Assembly (NCBI GenBank): GCA_948470475.1 | Contig: OX419335.1 | Coordinates: 29,635,691-29,699,690, forward strand | DNA from: Galaxea fascicularis | Lineage: Eukaryota; Cnidaria; Anthozoa; Scleractinia; Euphylliidae | Direction of reading: 5' to 3' | DNA: 64,000 bases | Shown here: in pieces, positions 1 to 45,959 of the stretch | Layout of the letters: each line of letters opens with the position of its first letter | How positions within the stretch are numbered: position 1 is the first letter of the stretch | Made by a program: the position numbers and the translations under genes | Notes under the pieces: model-generated | What the model saw: only the letters and a program-made list of their open reading frames with translations | Told to the model about the DNA's origin: nothing | Database searches by the model: none

Positions 1-522
1 AGATTACCTTCCAAGACTCACATTGGTACACCTATAATAGGGTTAAAGAGGCTATTCATATAAGAATTCACCCAGACTGCATCTACAGGCATAATGGCAC
101 TGAAATTCCTGAAACATGGATGCCCATGATCAAACAGCACAACAACTAGTCCCAACTGAGGCAGATGGCCAAGAAATCAATTTTCTCCATTTCAACTGAA
201 TCCAATGGACAACAGCCCAAGCAAGGATCAGTACCCAACAATCACGGGAACACATAGCCAGACCACACCATTGCCTAATGTAGACCAGCAGTACAGTGGT
301 CAAAACATTACGATCCACACTTAATCATGAGACAAATGATTAACTGGCTATCAAAACTGAGGCATTTAGAAAGAATTTTGGTAACACTAGACACAATGAG
401 GCTTTTGCTGTTCAACTAAAATTTTAAATTCACTCAAACATTTTTTTTTTAACTTTGCACTGCATCATGTAAGCACAATCATATATCAATCATGTCATGT
501 TTCTCTATGTAATTAATTCTAC
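1..522 (-). other. GAPVD1 intron, no exon placed
   Basis: This stretch lies downstream of the exon 3 donor on the minus strand. I saw no minus-strand reading frame that continues the GAPVD1 protein and is bounded by good splice sites. It is best read as intron, although a short exon cannot be excluded. Confidence 0.4.
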
Positions 523-3500
523 CTTTTCTTCAGAAAGCATGCCAGGACATTCGATGGATGAGTAACCAAGAGATACCACAAGGACATCCTCATCTTCTTG
601 AAACATCAGTGATAATCTATGAAGATATTCTTTCTTGAATTCTTCAGCTCTGCTCACAACAGCAAGGGGATTAAACTGCGGAACTGCTCGACTTGCATAG
701 CTTTTGCTTTCTGCCTCTGCTGCCTGAACTTCCTCAAGGCTTGGCTTGCGTGGCCGTTTATCCTTCGCTTTAAAGGGTCCTTTCTTTTTTGGTGGCCTAG
801 GGCTTTGTTCTGTCACAGAGTCAACTGAAAGATTGGCAACATCTCTCAGAAACTCATCAGTGGAAGGAGCTTCAGGAGGAGGAGGCAAGTTATCCAGTAA
901 TTCTTTCAATTCCTGGTGGTTGATGATGTCTCTGTGATCTTCACCGTCCTCCACCATCCTTAGAAAATTTACCTTTGAGAAATATACAATGAATGGCACA
1001 TGAAAGGCATATATAAAACATGAACAGAAATCAAGACCAGTACCAGAAGTGGGCTTTCGGTTAGAATGTGTATTTCAGGGGTCTACTTGATGGGAAATTG
1101 AAAACCTAGAGTACAATTTGTGAATAACAAGTACAAGTGACTTTGACACCTTAACTTGACTGCAAACAAGTAGATGGAAGTTGGTGGAATATAATTTTAA
1201 TACCTACCAAGGCATGGAGTTCATTCTCTGTTATAAGAACTGAGTTCCGGCATAGACCAGGAAGTGACTTCTTCATTGGGAGATCAGGTATTTCTTTTTG
1301 GTCTTCTAATACAGTATTCAAAAATGATGTGATACAAGCCTGCAAGATAAGTACATGTAATACTTAGTGTTGTATTCAGAGCGCATCTTCACCTAGGTAA
1401 CAATAAAATTAAATAAAATAGTGGCCTTCATCTAACTTCTAGTAAGTACAGCTGTAAGTACGTCAGTAAACACTTTATTTATAGAGGGTGACACTAAATA
1501 GCTAAAAGCTAATAAACTTGTTGCCCTCCTGATTATATCCCTAGTTCGTCTAGCATACAGAGCATGAGAATACAGGAAATGATCACCAAGGATCAGTTGA
1601 GTCATTTATACAAGTTCTCCCTACATGTAACATACAGGGTATGTGAGAATTGCAAGGAGAATTGAAACATTGATACTGGGGATTACAGGGTTAATGACGG
1701 TTGTCTAGCACCAATCTGATAAGAAATTTTAGAATGTGAAAAATACTGTAAAGGATTTACAAAGGGATCCCATAAAGAAAGTAGGCTTATCATACCTTAT
1801 TATATCTCTCAGTTAGTACACGTGCTGTGATTGGTCAATTTTGCAGGCCTTACTCTACTGTACGGGCCGCTAAACTTGAAAGTTTCCTTTTCCTCTTACT
1901 AACCAAGTTCAAGGTCCATACCGTAAGTTATGGATCCTTATTTTTTCCCATTGATTTATGGCCCGCACGCTATGTGCTTGGGCCATAAGTGAATGGGAAA
2001 AACTCGGTCTGTAACTTACAGTATGGACCTCGAACTTGGTTAGTAAGGGGTAACATAGCAAAAATTTCAGTAAACGTATGGGATTTTGGCTGACCTTGCA
2101 CCGCTGTAACGCTGCTAAAAAGAACCAGATTTCCACTATTTTAACAGTTTTAAAGATATCATTCATCCTACAGAAAATTAGGCAATTAAAGAAGGTACAT
2201 CATCCATAAACTGGAATTATAAATCTTCTCTGATGGCTTCTAATAATATCATTTCAGGGCAATTTGAATAATTTTGATTAGAGGGGTTTGCATAAAATCT
2301 TAAAGTGCACCTAAACCCAACATATTTTTTTGCTGCAATAAATCTTTGCACCTGTGCAAATAGCATGGTACACGTTTTTGTTCTTTATTGCAAAGTATTG
2401 GCTTTTTACGGGCTTTAAAACTTACAAAAAATTAAGCATCACTGAGTACACAACCAGGTCAGAAGGGGCTTGGATCTATTCTTGATTTGACGTCAAAAAC
2501 TGATTTGCATCACAAGTCTCTGAAAACGTACATGCAAAGCAGTTTTTGACATCAAATCAAGAATAGATCCAAGCCCCTTCTGACTTGGTCATCTACCCAA
2601 ATTAGGGTGCTTACTTTTTCATAAGTTTGGAAGCCTATGAAAAACATTAGGAAAAAAAGAAAAAAAGGTGCAACGCTTTTTGGACAGGTGCAAAGATATG
2701 CTAAGCGAAAAATATATTTTGGGTTTAGGTGCACTTTAAACTTTGCGTACAATCGTTGTAGCCTGAATCTGTTTTTTAGTCTGCAGGAAAATAATTTCAG
2801 GATCTTTAAATGACATTTTCGCTGTCAAAATCCTGCCCCTGTGGGCGAGCTACAGGGGTTTGAAGTCGGCAAAAACCCCGTACATTTACTGTAATTTTAG
2901 TTATTTGCCCCCCAACCAAGATGGCAGTAGAAACCGTGAAAAGGTAAAGAAACATACAAATCTGTCTTTTTCTGAACAAGAAGAGGTTTAGTGCATATTC
3001 TCACATCACTGATCAACCTGAATGATTGTAAGCATCCTTGAAAATGTTAGAGTTCAGGACAAGGCACTAAACAAATTAAGTCATCATGAAAAGCCTATCG
3101 TACCTGCCACTGAGGGTTTGTGTTTTATTAGCACACCTCAAAACACCCATTTCTCTCTCAATTTACGATAAGGAAATTGGCGGATCAACCTTATTTCCGC
3201 CCTGAAAAGGACATGTGATGACTTAATAACTTATCGACTAAGTTGAAGCCCTGTTAATTCATATTAAGCACCACTTTTCGGTCTTAAACGCAAACATAAA
3301 GAAGTTAAGTATAAACATAAGCTTAAGTCTGATAATAGGTGAGACCCTGCTGAAACGAAGCTAAAACTTACTGGGTCGATTCTTGAAAACAACTCTAAGG
3401 ATCTTGCGCTTTCATTTCCCTCAGAAGAACAGCTACACATCAAACAAGAAGCTATCTGCTGTAAGTTTTGCAAGGCTATTTCACTGATTTGTACGTCGGA

Positions 3501-4361
3501 AGTAATGCCAAACTGCTCCGGCCGAATAATAGCGGGACACACGAGGAAATCAAACAAGAGTTTCAGGACCATTGCTCGAGCATCTTTCGCATTGACCTTG
3601 CCACTTGCAGATAGAATGTTGCAAAACTGGCACACCAACCAGCGCAAACTCTGAGGAAAGCAATAAAGTTTGGATTCCAAGCTTTCCACAAACTTGGTAC
3701 ATTTCAGGGGTAATCGCTTCTTGAGGAGGGAATCCTCCGAGAGAACTTGCATAATCGGGGCATGTAACGCAGCTGTCAAATACAACTTTGTCGAAAACAA
3801 GCTCTCCACTAGAATCCCGAACAGGCATGTGAACGAATTCCTGTGATGCTGAAAGAACTTTCCAGGGTCTTCATCTCCTGAAATTTTGAGCTCGACCAGA
3901 TTTTTCATAAGGGACAAAACGTAGTTTTCGTCCTGCGGAAGCAAACAGTTGCCATACAGAGAATTCAATAACAGCCGTATCAGCTGAGAAGTCTCTAAAT
4001 TGATTTTATCTGCATAGGCTAAAGTCGACGCTACAAGGGCGGGATTTTCTCTCAGCCCTCTCAAGAATTCCCAATACTTTGATTCTTGGTAACCAAGGTG
4101 TCTGGAAGCATCAACAAAGCGAGCTGAATCAAGTTGAGTCACCGCTTGGCTACATTCTTCTGGTGAAGCCCTCACTCGTTGTACAACCTTCCATTGTTGT
4201 CGTGTTATCCATGACAAGTGATAAAGTCTCTCACAGCTCGATAGTATGTCTGCATGTAGGTTCGATATTTCGGCTTTTTCTTTGTTGACAAACAATCTTT
4301 CTTGCTTCAAACGTTCTTGGAGATACCGTAGTCGACTTCCAGTGGTAGTTTCATCCGCCAT
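523..4361 (-). CDS. GAPVD1: GAPVD1 (Gapex-5/RME-6) N-terminal part, gene continues past left edge
   Basis: This is a GTPase-activating protein and VPS9 domain protein, a regulator of Rab5 and endocytic traffic in the family. Three exons are visible: 4361–3372 (330 codons), 1339–1208 (44 codons) and 972–523 (150 codons). All junctions are phase 0 with GT–AG sites, giving 524 residues. The ATG at 4361 opens MADETTTGSRL and is followed by the family's N-terminal helix (LKQERLFVNKEK) and the RasGAP-like region (about residues 140–375; motifs SLYGNCLLP, LTAALHAPIMQ, CFPQSLRWLV, CPAIIRPEQFG). Exon 2 ends with LITENELHAL. Exon 3 has the DNLPPPP segment and the EDVLVVSLG...PGMLSEEK segment that mark GAPVD1. 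The VPS9 domain lies outside the window. Exon 3 ends at a GTAGAA donor; I could not place the next exon in 1–522. The identity is from family knowledge; the exon borders are read from the sequence. Confidence 0.88.
1798..2050 (-). mobile_element. MITE family A, copy 1 (shortened)
   Basis: The core is an imperfect palindrome whose arms carry CTTACTAACCAAGTTC and its complement near 1895 and 2030. The centre reads GGCCCGCACGC..GCTTGGGCCATAA. A side arm (CTGTGATTGGTCAATTT near 1826) is shared with three other copies at 12.8, 18.5 and 20.4 kb. This copy lacks about 35 bases that the other three have between the side arm and the palindrome. It lies in reverse orientation to them. Confidence 0.75.
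2300..2739. mobile_element. TTAA-flanked MITE (Kolobok/piggyBac-like)
   Basis: Terminal inverted repeats begin AGTGCACCTAAACCCAA and end GGGTTTAGGTGCACT, and TTAA lies directly outside both ends (2300–2303 and 2736–2739). A second nested inverted repeat (about 2456–2500 against 2540–2588; shared core CAAGAATAGATCCAAGCCCC) fills the centre. TTAA target duplication is typical of piggyBac and Kolobok superfamilies. No transposase frame is present. Confidence 0.75.
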
Positions 4362-5041
4362 GTCTGTAGTTCACTGCCTTGGCCTTGTTTCGCTTGCCCA
4401 ATAATAGCACGTTTTATATAGACAGAGTTTGTTTGTATTGAGAGTTTTCATTGGTTGCTGGCCCAATCTGCAGCGATCACTTCCTTGTGGCGGTAGTGAC
4501 GAGTGGAAGAAAGAGTTTCCCTCAGAAACATTTGTCGAACAGAAACAGCTCCGGGAGGACAACCAAGAAATCAGACAACATTTCCGTAATAAACACAAGT
4601 TCATAGAATTTTGCCTTAAATAGAATCTGGTCAGCGCTTTTCATTTTCAGATCCGTAAACAATGGTCTGTTAGGTCATCAAACTGGCAGAAAAAAAAAAC
4701 TGATTTATGAGGAAATCCAATTCTTGTCTTTAACAATAGGCTTTGTAGCGCTTTTCAAGTTCCAAAGACATAACACCTGTAGCCAGCGAAGCAGTCGATT
4801 CCTTGCAAACGCTGCGGGGGAAGATCGAGAAAGCGAGCGGGAGGACGAGGAGGGAAGAAACGGGGAAAGGCGAATTCTATCGAAAAATTTGTTCTTATGA
4901 AAATCATGATTAATTATTATTTCAGGCCTGGGGTTTGTTAAAAAAATATATAAAAAAAATAGGGAAGAAGCGGGGAGGAGTGAATTCCTTAGAAGAAAAA
5001 ATCCCCTTCCGCCCCCACCGCCCCCCCCCCCCCCCGTAGTT

Positions 5042-5115
5042 CCTTCGATTTGCAGCCGTTTTTTGGGATGTCACGCAACACACATCTCAAACAACGGCTG
5101 CGAAGGAGACTAGCA
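5042..5115. repeat. Short foldback element
   Basis: TTCG..TGCAGCCGTTTTTTGGG near 5045 pairs with AACAACGGCTGCGAAGGAG near 5092 around a TCACGCAACACAC loop. It resembles a small MITE remnant. Confidence 0.45.
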
Positions 5116-5256
5116 GTTTCAGACCAAAACTAGTTGAGAGCTATGCCCTTTGTCAGACCTAAACGAGTTGAAAACCATAGTAAAGTGCATGCGGAAACAT
5201 ATTACGGCCGTGAAGAAATAAAGCCGCGCAATCACCTCACCCACTGCACCATGGTG

Positions 5257-5312
5257 AAGATGTCGATGATGACGATGACGATGACGATGACGGATGATGA
5301 TGATGATGATGG
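5257..5312. repeat. GATGAC/GAT microsatellite
   Basis: This is a simple tandem run of GATGAC hexamers passing into GAT trimers. The apparent Asp/Met-rich frame over it is a product of the repeat and not a gene. Confidence 0.8.
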
Positions 5313-6564
5313 AGGGTATATCAAACTCTTGACTTCCCCATTTATTGAATGGCGTGAAGACATGAAGGCGACACCAGGATATCTGACGGCCCTGCTAAAG
5401 CGCAGGCGTCCATGTCATGTTCCTGTAAAGCGACAAACCATGGGCTCCTGGACAAACCTGTACTCTGACAGACCCGTAGCAACCCCAAAATAACTGGGAG
5501 GAGGAGGGAGTAGCAAATTGGCCAAGCGAAGCTACCCATCTCCCCCAGTCAAAAAAGATAGACGCGGCGCAATGGCGGCGGCAACGGGAACGTCAAAAAG
5601 CAAGCAAAACATCAACTCAGTAAGGGTCACACGTGGCCATTCCTTTATATTCATATTTTATTTGCATTTTGTGTACTCTGCACGTTCATCACACTGTTTG
5701 GTCATTTCTTTGCCATCACTGTACGACTCCAACGTGAAATCAACCTAATTTCACGATTTTTAAGTCTTTTTCAACTTTTTCCTTATTATTCGACCCATTT
5801 TGGTTCTTTCCAATTCAAGGTAACAATGATGCCTTCCCTTGTTGCTTTTGTAAAAACAACTGTTATGGGACCGGAAACCGACAAGAAATAAACCGACTAT
5901 TAAATAAAGGTTGCTAAAAAAGCACTTTGAGCATCAGAATTCATGATAGATTGTTGCGCAAGAATTTGTTTTAGTTATATGTTTTTTTTTTCGGTAAAAT
6001 AATTGCTTTTAAACTTTGAAAAATTCTGGGGAGGTGGGCTTGAGCCCCCCCTACCTCTCCCCCTGCTAAGGACCTGACTGACATGCTAAGTGAATCGGAA
6101 AAAGAACTCGTTTTGCCTTTAGAGTGCCGTGATTTTATCGGTCTATACTCCCTTCTTTGATTAGTTGGATGAGCAAAGGAGGTGTGGCGTAAATGTGAAA
6201 CTGGTCATGAGCCCACTTGGGTAAATCCAACCTTGTCAGCGACGTTACTCAATCGACAAACTTGTGACAATATTGTCTTGGAAGGGAAGCCAGAATTTTC
6301 GCGGGATATTATATTTTTCCTGGAAACGCAGCCGTTTGCACCCGGCAAAATCTGTGAAATCGTTTTATTGTTCCGCCTTCAAGTAATGGTCTTTTAGTTG
6401 AAGATCTGTGGATCTACTGGATCTCCTATTCTCCTTACGAAGGAAAGTTGTGGAGAATCGCGTAGCCGTGTTTTCACCAGATGGCTCCCGGTCGAGCGGA
6501 ATGATGTAATGCACCATGGAATCAAAAGTTATTATAACTGCTCGATTTATTGTCAACATTTATA

Positions 6565-6591
6565 ATGGCGGCGGACTTACATCCTGCATAG
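6565..6591 (+). other. Upstream ORF in KIF1 5' leader
   Basis: ATGGCGGCGGAC opens an eight-codon frame that stops at TAG, three bases before the KIF1 start codon at 6595. If transcription starts upstream of 6565, ribosomes would meet this start first. It could dampen or regulate KIF1 translation. The frame is seen directly; the role is inference. Confidence 0.45.
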
Positions 6592-6594
6592 GCG

Positions 6595-42134
<35,540 letters not shown>

Positions 42135-45100
42135 CGAATACAGAAGTGAGAATAATCCTGCGGTCGGAGCACAAAGAAACCTTGCAACAGTTAGTAAAAG
42201 ATAATCGAATTTTAAGGGCTGCCGGGAATCCATGCAGCCCTTCGTAGCGTTAGTTCTGCATTAACGTTTGTAAATTATCAGTAGAGGTGAAAATGAATTT
42301 AGATAATATTTTTTTTAAGTTTAGAGTAATTATTAGTGTTAAATACTAAACATTTGGGAAACATGTTATTTGTAAAACTGTATAACTATTTTACCGTTAA
42401 ATCCAACGTGGGTTAAAAAAAACTCCAGTTTATTTAAAATTATAATTTAATTAATTGTAATTAATTAATAAGTCATTAATGTTTCATGGAACCTTTTGGT
42501 CGGGTATTTCGTCAGTGATCAGAACAGTCAGATTGGTTTAGAATGTACATTTTTTATTTTCCAGAGGCAATTAGTAAGTAAAGTCGAGTTTTAAACTTAT
42601 TCGTCGAAGTAGCTTTGAATGAGGCGCTTTTTAAGGATTCTGTGGTCAGATAACAATTGTATTTGTTCCTCCCAGTGAATCCATGTTACAGCTGTGTGTG
42701 TTCAGCAACCTGGCCTTTGGGTAGAAGCCAGGCTGTAGGTGACATTGTTTTCGTAAAGATCTCACTGCTTTTCTCGTGTAAATCATGTTTTTCTTATACT
42801 AACCAGTGCATATTTGCACGAGAAAGACAGGTTTGTATCAAAACTAGGCCACCTCCAGTCTCGCTACTCATCAAATGCCGGGTCAGTAAACACACAACTT
42901 TTAAATGGGTTATTTGTACGACAGGAATAAAATAGAAACAATAGCTTTCCAAGGTTTGTTAATTTATCCGAGTAGTTTTCGGGGTTACACTAAACTCGCT
43001 AACCCGGGATTTGTGCGAATTCAACCTCGCTCAAGATTCCCAGCTTTTTTTAATACACTACGGTTCATCTAGGGGGGTTATTTGCATTAAAACAATGGGT
43101 ATCCTGTTCACTGAAGCATGATACAGTCCCAAGAGTAAATAACTTGTATTGTTTTTATGTAAAGAACCCCCAAAACAGATTGCATTATGGGATTGTGCAA
43201 GTTGTGAATGCTTTGACTTTTGACTTAGAACTGGACTTTTCCCGCCACCGTAAAACACGAATAGTTGACTGACCTCGTCAAAATGTTACTGGGGGTAGTT
43301 TTGCCGTTTACTCCCATTGGCCATAGCGTGGTAATTGTTACTAAAACTTCAAACCAGGAACTGTCTTGTGATACTTTCCATCCACACTTCTAACTCTTGC
43401 TTCTGCGATTAATATGGATACACCTGACATGTTATTCAATTGGGGTGGTTAGCAATTAATTGAAGTAATTGTAAATAGTTATTGAAAACAATTATTGTAA
43501 TTTTCGGGAGTGTATTTAATTACCGTATTTTAATTAACATAAAGGTCCCATATTTTGTATTCAGTCATTTGAACAGGGATCTCGATGTTTTGTGATAATT
43601 TAATGTAACTTAGGCAACTAACGTGTTGTGCGTGACCATGTTTTGTCATCGCAAAGGAGAGCAGGCAAAAGATGATTTTTCCACCCTTGTGGCTTTTTAA
43701 TTTAGCTGAGTAAATGTTTTCGTGAAACCTACGAATTGTTGTTAATTGTAAACCCTGAGGTGAAAATTAAAATTCGTATTTGTTTCCCTTACACATTTCC
43801 TATAGAAATAGTGGGAAGAAGCAAGTTCATCTTGTGTAAAGTGCATATGAATTTGAAAATGGACAGCTTTCCCTTCTCTAAATTCATATGTTAGAGAAGC
43901 CGGTTTCAAAACCAAAATCGTGCCAAGGACTCCGAGTAATCATAACAGACGTGAACAAAACAAAAAGCCGCTTAGAACCTGAAGCAAATAAATGTAAAGG
44001 TTTAAGGGCGGTAAATTAATTCAGGGATTGGCGCGGCCAGATTCGTACCAAGTCACAACGCGTTTCTGAAGCCAAACAAAAAAGTAAACGGGGTGGTCTG
44101 GTTTTGCTTTGTCGCTCGTTTACGACTCTGTGTCGCCTGTTTGGTCAGTGACAACTGTCACAAAGAAACCAAAGACGAATTAAAAGTGAATTGTCCCTGT
44201 CGCAAACCATCGCGTCTGTTGGTTGTCGGTTTTTTGGGAGAAGATTGTCGCGCGTTTTCGGAGCCATGTCGCTTCTACCCCTTAGGTCTTCCTATTGTGA
44301 AAACCTCTTTAAATACAAACAACCTAACCACAAGACAAATCAAACTGTCTCGACAAAACTCTCTTCTCTAGATTTGTTCCTGGCATACGTCGCGGAGGCA
44401 AATCCTTTGGTCCGTCCCATCATAACGACGACTTCCTCAATCAGTAAAAGCTTTTATTTAAATGCTGTTGATATTAAACAGTAACGTAACAATCACGTAA
44501 TGGTAATGAAAGTCTGATTAGAAGGATTTACATTCACACTAGGATGAAAATGAGGAAACCCAGCAAGTTATCCAGAGAAAAAAAGACAAATTATCGGCAT
44601 GCCTCTAATTGTGTCGTAATAGCTAACAATGGTACTTTTCCCTCCTACTTTCAATATCCTTGTGATCAGTAGGTTTTGTGGTACATGTTTGTTATACCGT
44701 ACAAGGTGGCTTAAGTTTTAAGTTTGCTGATGAAATCCTGAAGGGTAACCATCGACATAAAAGTTATCAAGCAATAGTTTGTTTTGGTGCTGTTTATTAT
44801 ACTGTACAAAGAGGTACTAACTTTTGAGCCCGCACAAATCATGAAGTGAGAAAACACAAACGAAGCTCTTATCCCTTCAAACCCTAAGAGTGATCGGCAT
44901 CAAATTTCTCCTTGCAATTTCAATGCTTTATAAAACAGAATGGTCACGAGAATTAGGGACAGGATCACACAAGACAAGTTTGATGTTTTAACAACCTCTC
45001 CCCACTACTTTAATAGGAGATAAATGAGAATTTATATTTTGATCTTAGAGTTTAAAGGGTTAAGGACTGTTTTTCGGAGATGACAGTCAATTTCATATTT

Positions 45101-45959
45101 CCAAGAAAATTTGTCAAGTTTGTCAGTATTTCCCAGACCTGAGAAGAGGGTAAAGTCAGCTCTGTGCGAATTAGAGCGTTTTCTGTTAGCTTTCACTGTC
45201 GAAAAAAGGGTTAAATACACTCTTACTTATCAGAGTAAATTAGATGATCTTTTGTCACGACTGTTTTATCTTACTATTATTGACCGCAGGATATTTTAAA
45301 CATTAATTACAATCAATGCTGGATCGCTCGGTTCGTGAAGTAACGTAACGGTTGAGAGTCGCTACGTTTAACAGAACACTGGCGCAATAGCACGAACGTG
45401 TTTAAAAAACAATATCATTTTAGAAAACTCCTGAATCTTCCAGGTGTTGTGGACGTAAATAGCTAAATATTGTAACGTCCGCATCCCTGATGCAGGAGAT
45501 GCTTCAATTATCAACGCCTCCTATCTACAAGCACTGTTTGCGGTTGAAAGGGCAAGAGTTAGCTAAACAGATATATCCGACGCACACAACATTCATAAAC
45601 ACTTTAACTTACAGTAGACTAAATTTTTGCTAGGCAATAAAGGAACTGTTGCACAAGAGGAAGGGCTTAACGATTGACACAACTGTAAGCGTGACTAGTG
45701 ACTATACAACTGCTTCAGTGTCACGCACTGCAACGAGTCACGCAAAGCAACTTGGATGACCAAGCACATATAAAAATACGATTTCTATAAAACACCGACT
45801 TGCGGTTTGTCAACTCGAAAACAAACCAAAACAAGTCAAAAGCACCAGTATCAGTGAAAATTAAAGATGGTTGGAATAACGAATGACAGCCTCGACCTCT
45901 CCGTGTGATCGTCTTGGTTCAAGATATATTAAATATACTGGTCTAAAAACAGTGCTCGG
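42135..45959. other. Convergent spacer: KIF1 3' region and intergenic DNA
   Basis: A candidate poly(A) signal AATAAA for KIF1 lies at 42926–42931, which would give a 3' UTR of about 0.8 kb. The rest is AT-rich. A diverged MITE-like repeat lies at about 44870–45063. Several open frames of 60–100 codons (for example 44191–44484) have no recognisable domain, signal peptide or splice context. I support no gene here. Confidence 0.5.
44870..45063. repeat. Dispersed AACCCTAAGAGTGA / GGGTTAA repeat
   Basis: It begins CCTTCAAACCCTAAGAGTGA with AAATTTCTCCTTGCAA and ends GTTTAAAGGGTTAA. Similar pieces lie near 1560–1692, 14100–14280, 23020–23225, 48672–48776, 49050–49190 and 56757–56868. These share CTCCTT..AATT, GATACTGGG and GGGTTAA motifs. 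The family is diverged and its limits are approximate. Confidence 0.5.

Larger units (their letters stand above)
1340..3371 (-). other. GAPVD1 intron 1 with two inverted-repeat elements
   Basis: This 2.0-kb intron joins exon 1 (ending ...SRIDP) to exon 2 (starting ACITSFL), which matches the family alignment without a gap. It holds a MITE at 1798–2050 and a TTAA-flanked MITE at 2300–2739. It also holds a diverged repeat at about 1560–1692 that matches 49050–49190. No coding sequence is seen. Confidence 0.7.
4362..6594. promoter_or_regulatory. Divergent spacer/promoter between GAPVD1 and KIF1
   Basis: The two genes start 2.2 kb apart on opposite strands, so this stretch should hold both promoters and 5' UTRs. 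Visible within it are a C-rich run at about 5015–5035, a short foldback at about 5042–5115 (GCAGCCGTTTT... against ...AACGGCTGC) and a GATGAC/GAT microsatellite at 5257–5312. Open frames in this region are short and low-complexity. No TATA box can be assigned with confidence. Confidence 0.5.

Noticed and set aside
3550..3828. 92-codon minus-strand ORF
   Set aside because: It overlaps the GAPVD1 first exon in another frame; the GAPVD1 frame matches its family along the full length.
44191..44484. 97-codon ORF in the KIF1–SET spacer
   Set aside because: No recognised domain, no signal peptide, no splice support; composition is like the surrounding spacer.
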